Assembly (NCBI RefSeq): GCF_003075095.1
Contig: NZ_QCZF01000015.1
Location: 1-64,000 of the forward strand
Direction of reading: 5' to 3'
Origin: Blastococcus litoris
Lineage (GTDB): Bacteria; Actinomycetota; Actinomycetes; Mycobacteriales; Geodermatophilaceae
DNA length: 64,000 nt
The notes beneath the pieces are model-generated. The model searched no databases and had not been told where the DNA came from. It saw only the letters and a list, made by a program, of their open reading frames with translations. Below, piece by piece: positions 50,743 through 59,157 of this stretch. Within the stretch, counting starts at the first letter, position 1; every line of letters begins with the position of its first letter. The position numbers were made by a program, and so were the translations under genes.

Positions 50743-51908
50743 CGCGCGAGCTCGGCGAAGGTGTCCGCGACCCAGTCGGCGACGAAGGTGCTGACGTGCG
50801 GCAGGTGGTCCAGGCCGATGTGCTCGGTGGCGCCCTCCTCGGGCGTGAAGACCCGCAGCTCGCGCTTGGGGGAGTTGACCGCCTGCTCGTAGGACCGGTG
50901 CGCCATCGCCAGCGGGATCTGCCGGTCGTTCTCCCCGTGGGCGATCAGGAACGGCACGGTGATCTGCTCGACGACCCCCTCGAGGTTCACGTCGTCGGCG
51001 AAGTCGAGGAATGCGTCCAGGTTGTTCTCGTCCCCGTCCTTGCCCCACACCCAGAGGACGTGCGACCAGTAGTGGGGGACCGGGCGCTCGCCCTCGCGCT
51101 CCTTGCGGCGGCGCTGCACGGCGCCCCAGTCGTGGTTGGCGCCCCAGGCCACGCAGAGGGCGAAGCGCTTCTCGAACGCGGCGGCGCGCGGGGCGTAGTA
51201 GCCGCCCAGCGACCAGCCGACGATGCCGATGCGGGAGGTGTCGACGTCGTCGCGGGTCTCCAGGTAGTCGACGGCCGCGCCTGCCCAGACCTCGGTGTCG
51301 ATCCGCGCGGTGAGGCCCTGCAGCCGCAGCGCCTCACCGGTGCCGGGCTGGTCGAGCATGAGGCAGGAGATGCCGCGGGCGGCGAGCTCCTCCCAGTGGC
51401 TCGAGCTGTACATGTGCTCCTTGGTGGAGTCCAGGCCGTTCACCAGGACGATCACCGGGTGGGGGCCCTCGCCCGGCGCCTGGCTGAAGTAGGCCGGCAG
51501 CGTCGTCCCCTCGTAGGGGACCGCCACCCGGCTCACCCGCGGGCTGTGCGTGTCGAACGCCTTCTGCGCGATCTCCAGCATCCGGCGGTAGGTCGGGAGC
51601 CGGTCGGGGTCGGAGTGCGACAGCATCCGCTCGGCCTGGGAGAGGTAGTTGCTGGCGCGGAAGTACAGCTGGCCGGCGGTCCGGACGTGGCCGGCCTTCT
51701 CCGCGTCCTCGGCCTGGGCGACCAGCTGGTCGGTCAGGGCGGTCCAGGCACGCAGGAAGTCCGGCGTGCCGGCGTCCTCGCCCGCATTGGCGGCGTCCTT
51801 GATCGGGCGGCAGGCGCGGTCCACCTCGTCGATGAGCCCACCGCTGTTCAGCGTCGCGACGACGCCGAGGTTCCAGGTGTAGGGGCCGGTGGGGAAGTAC
51901 TCGAACAC
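50739..51908 (-). CDS. alpha/beta hydrolase, 2,6-dihydroxypseudooxynicotine-hydrolase-like C-C hydrolase
   Basis: A 389-residue hydrolase with an N-terminal helical cap (about 1-125) and an alpha/beta-hydrolase core. The nucleophile elbow is G-W-S-L-G-G (Ser233), the acid lies in H-G-E-N-D-R-Q-I-P, and the likely catalytic His is in E-H-I-G-L-D-H. The cap-plus-core layout and the segment around V-L-V-N-G-L-D-S-T-K-E recall the DUF1100/FrsA-like group, which contains the nicotine-pathway enzyme 2,6-dihydroxypseudooxynicotine hydrolase that splits a C-C bond beside an aromatic ketone. A C-C hydrolase for a ring-cleavage or acyl-aromatic intermediate is therefore plausible. The GTG start has AGAGGAACC upstream. 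Confidence 0.8.
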   Translation of the reverse strand: MFEYFPTGPYTWNLGVVATLNSGGLIDEVDRACRPIKDAANAGEDAGTPDFLRAWTALTDQLVAQAEDAEKAGHVRTAGQLYFRASNYLSQAERMLSHSDPDRLPTYRRMLEIAQKAFDTHSPRVSRVAVPYEGTTLPAYFSQAPGEGPHPVIVLVNGLDSTKEHMYSSSHWEELAARGISCLMLDQPGTGEALRLQGLTARIDTEVWAGAAVDYLETRDDVDTSRIGIVGWSLGGYYAPRAAAFEKRFALCVAWGANHDWGAVQRRRKEREGERPVPHYWSHVLWVWGKDGDENNLDAFLDFADDVNLEGVVEQITVPFLIAHGENDRQIPLAMAHRSYEQAVNSPKRELRVFTPEEGATEHIGLDHLPHVSTFVADWVADTFAELAR

Positions 51909-51931
51909 GGGTGGTTCCTCTCGCAGGGTGT

Positions 51932-52687
51932 TCAGGAAGCGGCGCGGACGGCGTCGCTGATCGACTTCACGCCGCCGTGGGCGGTCATGCCGCCGTCGAC
52001 GGGGATCTCCGCGCCGGAGATGAAGGAGGCCTCGTCGCTGACGAGGAACAGCACCAACGGCGCCACCTCGTCGACGGTGCCGGTGCGGCCCAGCGGCGTC
52101 TCGGCGACGTTCGCCTCGCGGAACGCCGGTGCGGCGGACGCCGTCATCGGCGTCTCGATGTAGCCCGGGTGCACGGCGTTGACCCGGATGCCCCGGGGCC
52201 CGAGCTCCAGGCAGGCGGCCTTGGCGAGCCCGCGCAGGGCCCACTTGGACGCCGTGTAGGCCACCGGGAAATGGCCGGTCAGCGCGGCCACGGAGCCGAC
52301 GACGACGACCGATCCACCGCCGGTCATGAGCGGCGTCAGCGCCTGGACCCCGTGCAGGGTGCCCGCGACGTTGACCTCGTTCACCCGCGCGAGGTCCGCC
52401 GCGCCCAGCTCGTCCAGCCGTGCCCGCCAGGTCACGCCGGCGTTGGCGACCAGCCCGTGCACGACGCCGAAGCGGGCCCGCAGGTCCTGGGCGAGCAACC
52501 CCCAGCCGACGGCGTCGGTGACGTCGAGCTGCCGGTACTCGACACCCGGCAGCTCCTCGGCGGGTCCGGGCGTGAGGTCGCAGGCGATCACCGTCGCACC
52601 CTCGGCGGCCAGGAGGCGCGCTTCGGCGGCGCCCTGACCCTGGCCGGCACCGGTGACGACGACGACCTTCCCGGCGACCCGGTTCAT
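51932..52687 (-). CDS. short-chain dehydrogenase/reductase
   Basis: A 251-residue classical SDR with cofactor motif T-G-A-G-Q-G-Q-G (12-19), N-A-G-V near residue 89, Ser in V-V-G-S-V-A-A and the active site Y-T-A-S-K. The aspartate after strand 2 (A-C-D-L) favours NAD(H). It oxidises or reduces a hydroxyl/keto group in the pathway. The ATG overlaps the FAH-family gene stop by 4 bp, so it is co-translated with it. The substrate is unknown. Confidence 0.9.
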   Translation of the reverse strand: MNRVAGKVVVVTGAGQGQGAAEARLLAAEGATVIACDLTPGPAEELPGVEYRQLDVTDAVGWGLLAQDLRARFGVVHGLVANAGVTWRARLDELGAADLARVNEVNVAGTLHGVQALTPLMTGGGSVVVVGSVAALTGHFPVAYTASKWALRGLAKAACLELGPRGIRVNAVHPGYIETPMTASAAPAFREANVAETPLGRTGTVDEVAPLVLFLVSDEASFISGAEIPVDGGMTAHGGVKSISDAVRAAS

Positions 52688-53640
52688 CGGGAGCGCGCCC
52701 GGGACCGCTTCCGGGCCGGCGGCACGGGCGGCAGGTCGAGCCCCTCGACGACGCGGTTGCGGATGGTGCCGAGGCCCTCGACGGTCATCTCGACGACGTC
52801 GCCGATCTGCAGCGGCGGGGGAGCGGCCTCGCCCCGGATGCCCCACAGCTCGGCGAGGCAGCCGCCGTTGCCGCAGGTGCCCGAGCCGAGCACGTCGCCT
52901 GCCCGCACCTCCGTGCCCCGGGAGGCGTAGGAGACGAGCTCCTCGAACGGCCAGCCCATGTTGGACAGCAGGTCCTGGCCGATCTCGACGTCGTTGACCG
53001 AGACCCGCATGTCGAGGGCGAGGAAGCCGTCGTCGTCACGGTAGGGCTCCAGCTCGTCGGCGGTGACCAGCCACGGGCCGAGCGTGGTCGCCGAGTCCTT
53101 GCCCTTGGCCGGGCCCAGCTTCACCGCCATCTCGCGGAACTGCAGGTCGCGGGCGGACCAGTCGTTGAGGATCGTGTAGCCGAAGACGTGGTCGCGGGCC
53201 TGCTCGGGGGTCAGCGAGGCACCGTCCCGGCCGACGACGACGGCGACCTCCAGCTCGAAGTCGAACTTCTGCGACCCCGGGGGCACCGGGACGTCGTCGT
53301 GTGCGCCGACCAGCGCGTAGGGGTTCGTGAAGTAGAAGGTCGGCGCCTGGTACCACTCCGGCGCGACGGCCTCGCCGCTCGGCGCCACCATGCCCTCGAC
53401 GTGCTCCTCGAACGCGACGAAGTCGCGGACGGTCGGTGCCTCCAGCGGGGGCAGCAGCCGCACCGAGTCCACCGGCACGGCCGGACCCTCGAGCGCGGCG
53501 GTACCGGCCTCGAGCGCCGCCGGCAGCCCGGCGCGGACCAGGTCGAGGATCGTGCGGTCGTCGGGGAGTGCGTGCAGGCCGGCGGCTGATGCCACACCGG
53601 CCTGCACGCGGCCTCCGGACTCCCAGGTCGCGAACCGCAT
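52684..53640 (-). CDS. fumarylacetoacetate hydrolase-family protein
   Basis: A 318-residue FAH-fold enzyme, distinct from the fahA at 19.5-20.7 kb (shorter N-terminus, different motifs). It shows F-D-F-E-L-E-V-A-V-V-V-G with the metal-site acids, Y-T-I-L-N-D-W-S-A-R-D-L-Q, G-K-D-S-A-T-T-L-G-P-W and G-S-G-T-C-G-N-G-G. Such proteins hydrolyse, decarboxylate or hydrate open-chain keto acids made by ring cleavage. Its stop and start overlap both neighbours (SDR and dioxygenase), which indicates tight coupling with the extradiol dioxygenase. Confidence 0.9.
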   Translation of the reverse strand: MRFATWESGGRVQAGVASAAGLHALPDDRTILDLVRAGLPAALEAGTAALEGPAVPVDSVRLLPPLEAPTVRDFVAFEEHVEGMVAPSGEAVAPEWYQAPTFYFTNPYALVGAHDDVPVPPGSQKFDFELEVAVVVGRDGASLTPEQARDHVFGYTILNDWSARDLQFREMAVKLGPAKGKDSATTLGPWLVTADELEPYRDDDGFLALDMRVSVNDVEIGQDLLSNMGWPFEELVSYASRGTEVRAGDVLGSGTCGNGGCLAELWGIRGEAAPPPLQIGDVVEMTVEGLGTIRNRVVEGLDLPPVPPARKRSRARSR

Positions 53641-54578
53641 CAGACCGGGGGTGCGACGAACAGACCCTTGTCGGGGTCGTTGAACGACTTCTGCGCCACG
53701 AACTCGTTCATCGCGTTCGCCGTGCCCCACTGGTCGCTGACCTCGGGGTTGCTGATGTCGTACAGGTGCGGGTGCCAGGTGTCCTCGTCGAGGGTCTCCA
53801 GCTCCGTCGTGTACTCGACGGTGTTGCCGTGGGGGTCGAGGAAGTAGCTGAAGGTGTTGTTGCCCGCGAGGTGCCGGCCCGGGCCCCAGACCTTCTCGAC
53901 GCCCGCCCGCAGCAGCCGGCCGGTGCCGCGCATGTACTCGTCGAGGCCGCGCATCTCGAAGGAGGCGTGGTGCAGCGAGGCGTGCGGGCCGCGGGCGATC
54001 GCCATGCTGTGGTGCCAGGCGTTGGTGCGGAGGAAATACATCATGTTGCCCATCCGGGGGTGCATGAGCGTGTCCGACAGCGAGAAGCTCAGGTGCTTGT
54101 CGTAAAACGCGACGGTGCCCTCGGGGTCGGTGGAGTTGAGCACGACGTGGGAGAGGCGGACCGGGATCGACTCGCCCTCCTCGATCGTGCGGTGCTCCCG
54201 CACGGCGACGTCGGAGCTGACCTCGATGGTGCGGCCCTCGTTGTCGAAGAACCGGAAGCCGTAGCCGCCACCGGGGGTCTGCAGGTCGGTCGGCTCGTGC
54301 ACCAGCTGGACGCCGTCCGCGGCCAGCTGCCCGGCCAGGGTGTCGACGTCGGCGCGGTTCGCGGCGCCGAAGGAGATGAGGTCGATCCGCTTGTCGGTCG
54401 CCTCGCGCAGCCGCACGATGTACTGCTCCGGCGACCCCTCGGCGGCCAGGAAGGCCAGCCCGGTGTCGGTGTGCTCGGGGGTCAGGCCCCAGATGCCGGA
54501 GTAGAAGTCGAGCTGCTTGGCGAAGTCGGGCACGGCGAGGTCGACGTGCCGCAGGTGCGTGATCAGGCGCTGGGTCAT
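53640..54578 (-). CDS. type I extradiol (catechol 2,3-dioxygenase-like) ring-cleavage dioxygenase
   Basis: A 312-residue two-module VOC protein. The C-terminal module keeps the two-His-one-carboxylate Fe(II) triad: H144 (R-L-S-H-V-V-L-N-S), H204 (L-H-H-A-S-F-E) and E255 (G-N-T-V-E-Y). These positions almost coincide with H146, H210 and E260 of BphC. It should open a catechol-like ring next to the hydroxyls (meta cleavage). It sits between a flavin hydroxylase gene and an FAH-family gene, the order expected for hydroxylation, cleavage and hydrolysis. The actual aromatic substrate is unknown. Confidence 0.88.
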   Translation of the reverse strand: MTQRLITHLRHVDLAVPDFAKQLDFYSGIWGLTPEHTDTGLAFLAAEGSPEQYIVRLREATDKRIDLISFGAANRADVDTLAGQLAADGVQLVHEPTDLQTPGGGYGFRFFDNEGRTIEVSSDVAVREHRTIEEGESIPVRLSHVVLNSTDPEGTVAFYDKHLSFSLSDTLMHPRMGNMMYFLRTNAWHHSMAIARGPHASLHHASFEMRGLDEYMRGTGRLLRAGVEKVWGPGRHLAGNNTFSYFLDPHGNTVEYTTELETLDEDTWHPHLYDISNPEVSDQWGTANAMNEFVAQKSFNDPDKGLFVAPPV

Positions 54579-54592
54579 GGTTTCTCTGGCTT

Positions 54593-55723
54593 TCAGGCGG
54601 GCTGGCTGGTGAGCATGGCGATGGAGCGCATCATCGAGGGGATGTCGCCCTGGACGTGGTCGAGCTGCCACTGGGCGAGCTGGTTGGACGCGTCGACGAC
54701 GGTCTTGGCGCGCTGGTAGCGGCGGGCCATGAAGGCGTCCCACAGGTCCTGGTCGAGCACGTCCCGCTCGACGAGCAGCTCGGCGAGGACGACGGCGTCC
54801 TCCAGGGCCATGGCACCGCCCTGGGCGATGGTGGGCGGGCAGGTGTGCGCGGCGTCCCCGATGAGGACGACGCGGCCGCGGTTCCACGGCTCGTCGAGGA
54901 CGTGCGTCTCGAACCACGTGTAGTTGACCCGCGACGGGTCGGTGAGCGTCTCGCGGATCTCGTCCCACGGCCCGTGGTAGGCCTGCGACAGCTCCTTCAT
55001 GACGGCGAGCTGCTCGTCGGGGCTGAGGGCGCTGCGGTCCTGCGCGTCCTCGACGATGTAGGCGTAGAGCGAGTCCTCGCCGGTGGGGCAGTAGCCGGCG
55101 ATGTAGGAGGGCCCGCCGTAGTAGAGGTCGGTCCGCGTCACGCTGGCCGGGCGCGGACCGAAGGCGCGCCAGATGCCCATGCCGACCGACTTCGTCTCCA
55201 GGTTCACGCCGAGCGCCCGGCGGGTCCACGAGCGGATGCCGTCCGCGCCGACGACGAGGTCGTAGCGGCCGGTGGAGTGGTCGGAGAACGTGACGTCGAC
55301 GCCGTCGGCGTCCTGGCGCAGCTCGTTGTGCGTCGTGCCGAACCGGACCTTGACGCCGACCTCGGTGGCGCGGTCGACCAGGATGCGGGCCAGCTCCCGC
55401 CGCGGCATCCCCATGGCGGCGGGGAGGTCCGGTCCGCCGGTCTTGGCGTCGGGGATCTCGGCGACGACCGTGCCGTTCGGGTCGGGGGCGCGGATGCCGG
55501 TGACGTCGAAGGCGTAGCCCGCCGCCTGCACCTGGTCCCACACCCCGAGGGAGCGGAGCTCGCGCAGGGCGTTGCCCTGGAGCGTGATCCCGGAGCCCAG
55601 GGCGGCGACGTCGGGCTTGATGTCGACCAGGTCGACGCCGACCCCGGCCTTCGCGAGGTGGATCGCGGTCGCGGCGCCGGCGAGGCCGCCCCCCACGACG
55701 AGGACGTTGCTGACGGCAGGCAT
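54593..55723 (-). CDS. class A FAD-dependent monooxygenase
   Basis: A 376-residue flavoprotein with V-V-G-G-G-L-A-G-A-A-T-A-I-H at the N-terminus, the DG motif V-V-G-A-D-G-I-R-S near residue 160, and L-I-G-D-A-A-H-T-C-P-P near 285. It resembles UbiH/salicylate-hydroxylase-type ring hydroxylases. The next gene downstream is the extradiol dioxygenase (14 bp), so it likely generates the ortho-dihydroxy ring that is then cleaved. It is a second, clearly different copy from the monooxygenase at 48380-49585. Confidence 0.9.
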   Translation of the reverse strand: MPAVSNVLVVGGGLAGAATAIHLAKAGVGVDLVDIKPDVAALGSGITLQGNALRELRSLGVWDQVQAAGYAFDVTGIRAPDPNGTVVAEIPDAKTGGPDLPAAMGMPRRELARILVDRATEVGVKVRFGTTHNELRQDADGVDVTFSDHSTGRYDLVVGADGIRSWTRRALGVNLETKSVGMGIWRAFGPRPASVTRTDLYYGGPSYIAGYCPTGEDSLYAYIVEDAQDRSALSPDEQLAVMKELSQAYHGPWDEIRETLTDPSRVNYTWFETHVLDEPWNRGRVVLIGDAAHTCPPTIAQGGAMALEDAVVLAELLVERDVLDQDLWDAFMARRYQRAKTVVDASNQLAQWQLDHVQGDIPSMMRSIAMLTSQPA

Positions 55724-55732
55724 CGGTGCCTC

Positions 55733-56731
55733 CTACTTGACGGCGATGGGGTTGACCGGGGAGCCGACGGCTCCGGTGATGGGAAGGGGAGCGGCGGTGA
55801 GCCAGAAGTCGTAGCGGCCGTCCGCGGCGCAGTCGGCGGCCAGGGCGTCGAGGTCCCACATCTCGCCGATGGACAGCCCGATGTTGGGGATGGCGACCTG
55901 GTGCAGCGGCTGGAAGGCCACGTCGAACTCGTTGGGCCGGACCTCGAAGCCCCAGGTGTCGGTGGCGATGCCGGCGATCTCGGTGCCGTGCAGCCAGTCG
56001 GCGGTGGTGAAGGAGAGGCCGGGGGCGGCGCCGCCTGCGTAGTCGCCCCAGCCGCGTCCCTCGGCGATGTCGCGGCGGGCACGGGTGAGGCGACCGGTCC
56101 GGACCACGACGAGGTCGCCGCGGCCGACGCGCGACGACTCGCCCTGCGCGGCGATCGTGGCCTCGAGGTGCTCGGTGGTGATGGCGAAGCCGTCGGGCAG
56201 CTCGCCGTCGGTGCCGAGGGCCCGGCCGACGTCGAGGAGCACGCCGCGGCCGGCGATCAGCGAGGCGACGTGCTCGATGCCGGTGACCAGGTCGCCCTCG
56301 CTGGTGACGACGTCACCCGCGCGGCGCCCGTTCCAGGCGAAGCCGTGGTCGAAGATGTGCCCGAGGCCGTCCCACTGGGTCGAGCACTGCAGGGGCATGG
56401 CGATGACGTCGTCGGCGCCGCCGATGCCGTGCGGGAAGCCCTGGTTCCCGCGTTCGGCGTCCGTGCCGGTGTCGGTCATGGTGTGCACCGGGTTCGTGCG
56501 TCGCCGCCAGCCCTTCTGCGGGCCGTCGGTGTCGAAGGACTGCGACAGCGAGAAGCTGGCGCCCCGGCGGACCAGGGCCGCGCCCTCCACCCGCTTGGCG
56601 TCGTCGAGGAAGTTCATCGTCCCGATGACGTCGTCGGCGCCCCACCGGCCCCAGTTCGAGCATCGCTTCGCAGCAGCGGCGATGGCGCTCTCCGGATCCG
56701 TGCGGTCGAGCGGCTCAGGGGTCTCCTGCAT
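55733..56731 (-). CDS. cyclase-family (kynurenine-formamidase-like) hydrolase
   Basis: A 332-residue protein of the PF04199 cyclase family, of the longer subgroup. The metal motif region, H-x-G-T-H-x-D-x-P-x-H in formamidases, reads Q-C-S-T-Q-W-D-G-L-G-H here, so two of the histidines are glutamines. The segments G-R-G-V-L-L-D-V-G and D-L-V-V-V-R-T-G fit the family fold. It may hydrolyse a lactone or amide, or bind a different metal arrangement. It is the first gene of the seven-gene operon and is divergent from the LysR gene. Confidence 0.83.
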   Translation of the reverse strand: MQETPEPLDRTDPESAIAAAAKRCSNWGRWGADDVIGTMNFLDDAKRVEGAALVRRGASFSLSQSFDTDGPQKGWRRRTNPVHTMTDTGTDAERGNQGFPHGIGGADDVIAMPLQCSTQWDGLGHIFDHGFAWNGRRAGDVVTSEGDLVTGIEHVASLIAGRGVLLDVGRALGTDGELPDGFAITTEHLEATIAAQGESSRVGRGDLVVVRTGRLTRARRDIAEGRGWGDYAGGAAPGLSFTTADWLHGTEIAGIATDTWGFEVRPNEFDVAFQPLHQVAIPNIGLSIGEMWDLDALAADCAADGRYDFWLTAAPLPITGAVGSPVNPIAVK

Positions 56732-56773
56732 GCCCCGACGGTGGCGCAGCCCACAGGGGTGAGGGAAGACGGA

Positions 56774-56791
56774 ATGCCTGATGACTGGCAT
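56774..56791. promoter_or_regulatory. candidate LysR-type binding site
   Basis: ATGCC, 8-bp spacer, GGCAT: a perfect interrupted palindrome in the 85-bp gap between the cyclase-gene start (56731) and the LysR GTG (56817). This is the usual position for the recognition site of a LysR regulator acting on a divergent operon. Confidence 0.5.
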
Positions 56792-56816
56792 CAGCCCCGT
56801 CGATACGGTGGGCCTC

Positions 56817-57764
56817 GTGAACATCGCGAGCCTGGATCTCAACCTGCTCGTGTCCCTCGACGCGCTGCTCCAGCAGCGCAGCGTCACCCGCGCCGCGGCG
56901 CAGATGGGGCTCAGCCAGCCGGCCCTGTCGGCGTCGCTGGCCCGGCTGCGCCGGCACTTCGACGACGAGCTGCTCACCCGCGTCGGCAACGAGTACCGCC
57001 TCACCCCGCTGGCCGTGCAGCTCAAGGAGCTCGCGCGGATCGCGCTGTCGGGCGTCGAGCGGGTGTTCACCGCCCAACCGGAGTTCGACCCGGCCTCCTC
57101 GACGCGTGAGTTCACCCTGCTCGTCAGCGACTACGTCACCGCGATCCTCGGCGACACGGTGGCGGCGCTGCTGGCCGAGGAGGCTCCGCACACGAGCCTG
57201 CGGCTGTCCACGCACTCACCGGCGGTCGTCGACCGTGCCGAGCAGGCGCTGCTGTCGGCCGACCTCCTGTTCCTGCCTCCGGGGTTCCTCACCGGCCTCT
57301 CCCGTCGCGACCTGTACCGCGACGAGTGGGTCTGCGTGGTGGCTGCGGACAACCCGGTGGCGGACGTGGGCCTCACGGTCGAGGACCTGGAGACCCTTCC
57401 GTGGGTGGCCACCTACCACGGGCCGACGGCGTCGACCCCGGCCGCGCGCCAGATGCGGATGCTCGGCATCGAACCCCGGGTGCAGGTCGTCAACGAGAAC
57501 TTCCTGACCGTGCCCACGCTCATCGCCGGCAGCGACCGGATCGCGCTGCTGCAGCGCCGCCTGGTCGACCAGCTGCCGCTCAACGCGGGGATCCGCGCGC
57601 TCCCGGTCCCGTTCGACGCCGGTCCGCTCATCGAGTCGATGTGGTGGCACCCCGTCTACGACGACGATCCCGAGCACGCGTACCTCCGCGACCTCGTGGC
57701 CCGCGCCGCCGAGCTCGCCGTGGGGCGGCCGGAGGGTATCGACCTGGTTGATGAGGGCCAGTAG
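56817..57764 (+). CDS. LysR-family transcriptional regulator
   Basis: A 315-residue LTTR with the N-terminal HTH (S-V-T-R-A-A-A-Q-M-G-L-S-Q-P-A-L-S-A-S-L) and a C-terminal substrate-binding-like effector domain (about 95-300). The start L-D-L-N-L-L-V-S-L-D-A-L-L is that of the NodD/LinR-like group, which often senses aromatic compounds. It is divergent from the ring-cleavage operon (cyclase to VOC) and upstream of an MFS gene in the same direction, so it probably activates both. The GTG at 56817 puts the HTH at the correct distance from the N-terminus. Confidence 0.92.
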   Translation: MNIASLDLNLLVSLDALLQQRSVTRAAAQMGLSQPALSASLARLRRHFDDELLTRVGNEYRLTPLAVQLKELARIALSGVERVFTAQPEFDPASSTREFTLLVSDYVTAILGDTVAALLAEEAPHTSLRLSTHSPAVVDRAEQALLSADLLFLPPGFLTGLSRRDLYRDEWVCVVAADNPVADVGLTVEDLETLPWVATYHGPTASTPAARQMRMLGIEPRVQVVNENFLTVPTLIAGSDRIALLQRRLVDQLPLNAGIRALPVPFDAGPLIESMWWHPVYDDDPEHAYLRDLVARAAELAVGRPEGIDLVDEGQ

Positions 57765-57860
57765 AAGAAGTGATTTCCGCTCGGCACTCTCCGTGCTGAC
57801 ACTTCACGGCCAGTGATGCCGGTCACCGGGACCGGCACGTCGCTGTCAACGGAGACGCCC

Positions 57861-59117
57861 GTGTCGGAGAACGTCCTGAGCCCTGAGCGACCGGCGGAGG
57901 AACCCCTCGCCGGTGAGGTCGCCGTCGACCCCGCCACCGGCCGGCCCGCCGGCCGCGCGCAGGCGCTGGTGCTGCTCTTCTCCAGCTGCCTCGCCGTCCT
58001 CGGGGCCGTGCTGCTCGCCCCCGTCCTGCCGCGCATCGAGGACGCCTTCGAGGGCACGCCCGGGGTCGAGGCGCTCACCCCGATCGTGCTCACCGCACCG
58101 GCCCTCGTGATCGGCCTGACCGCGATGGTGGCCGGTCGCATCGTCGACCGGCTGGGTCGCAAGCGGCTGCTGGTCGGGTCGCTCGTCGTCTACGCCTTCG
58201 TCGGCACGGCCCCGCTCTGGCTGCCCTCGCTGCAGCTCGTCGTCGCCAGCCGCGTGCTGCTCGGGCTCACCGAGGCCGCGATCATGACCTGCTGCACGAC
58301 GCTCCTGGCCGACTACTTCCACGGCTCCCAGCGCGAGAAGTACTTCGGCCTGCAGGTCGTCTTCACCACCGTCGCGGCGACGATCTTCCTCGGGGTCGGC
58401 GGCGCCCTGGGCGCGCAGAACTGGCGCACCCCCTTCTGGCTGTACGTGGTCAGCCTCCCGCTCGCCTTCCTCGCGGCCCGCTACGTCTGGCAGCCCGCCC
58501 CGCGGGCGCAGGCCGCCGCCCGCACCCAGAAGCTCCCGCCCCTGCCGTGGTCGCGGATCGCCGCTCCGATCGGCGTCAGCCTCGTCGGCGGCCTGGTCTT
58601 CTACGTCCTCATCGTGGAGCTCTCGTTCAAGCTCGACGACATCGGTGTGGAGTCGACGGCGGTCATCGGCGCGGCCAGCGCCATCGCCTCCCTCGGCACC
58701 GCGGTCGGCGGGTTCCTCTTCGGGCGCCTGGCCAAGCAGGGCCCGGCCGTGCTGGTGCCGCTCGCGTTCGGCCTGTCCGGCGTGGGCATCGTCGGGATGG
58801 GGCTGGCGTCGGCGGTGCCGGTCGTGGTCGTCTTCGCCGTCGTCACCGGGTTCGGCAACGGCCTGCTGCTGCCCTCCCTGCTCACCTGGGCCCTGGGCTC
58901 GCTCAGCTTCGAGCAGCGCGGCCGCGGCACCGGCATCTGGACGTCGGCCTTCTTCGTCGGCCAGTTCTTCACCCCGCTGGTGGTCCTCGGGCTCACCGAC
59001 GCCATCGGTGGCCTGGGGGCGGCCATGGTCGCCCTCGGCGTCGTCGGTGTGGTCGCCGCCGTCGTCGTCCGCGCCCTGCGTCCGACCCAGGACGCCGACC
59101 CGGCGCTCGCCCACTGA
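57861..59117 (+). CDS. MFS transporter, probable aromatic-compound importer
   Basis: A 418-residue 12-helix MFS protein. The hydrophilic N-terminal 30 residues precede helix 1, and motif A reads A-G-R-I-V-D-R-L-G-R-K-R. I chose GTG 57861 because GGAG lies just upstream; the frame also has starts at 57813 and 57816. It follows the LysR gene in the same direction, next to the divergent ring-cleavage operon, which suggests uptake of the aromatic substrate. Export is the alternative. It ends just before a strong terminator hairpin. Confidence 0.87.
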   Translation: MSENVLSPERPAEEPLAGEVAVDPATGRPAGRAQALVLLFSSCLAVLGAVLLAPVLPRIEDAFEGTPGVEALTPIVLTAPALVIGLTAMVAGRIVDRLGRKRLLVGSLVVYAFVGTAPLWLPSLQLVVASRVLLGLTEAAIMTCCTTLLADYFHGSQREKYFGLQVVFTTVAATIFLGVGGALGAQNWRTPFWLYVVSLPLAFLAARYVWQPAPRAQAAARTQKLPPLPWSRIAAPIGVSLVGGLVFYVLIVELSFKLDDIGVESTAVIGAASAIASLGTAVGGFLFGRLAKQGPAVLVPLAFGLSGVGIVGMGLASAVPVVVVFAVVTGFGNGLLLPSLLTWALGSLSFEQRGRGTGIWTSAFFVGQFFTPLVVLGLTDAIGGLGAAMVALGVVGVVAAVVVRALRPTQDADPALAH

Positions 59118-59122
59118 GCGGA

Positions 59123-59156
59123 GGCCGGGCCGGGACCCCGAGGTCCCGGCCCGGCC
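59123..59156. terminator. bidirectional terminator hairpin
   Basis: A perfect 15-bp GC-rich inverted repeat with a 4-base CCGA loop (arms 59123-59137 and 59142-59156), filling the 40-bp gap between two convergent stops (MFS and DUF2332). Having no T tract is normal for high-GC actinobacteria. It should end transcripts from both sides. Confidence 0.8.
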
Positions 59157-59157
59157 G

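Noticed and set aside
52684-53640. Second fahA (true fumarylacetoacetase) copy
   Set aside because: It lacks the N-terminal domain and the D-F-Y-S-S and Y-H-G-R-A segments of the real fumarylacetoacetase. Its context is a meta-cleavage operon, so it is only a family member.
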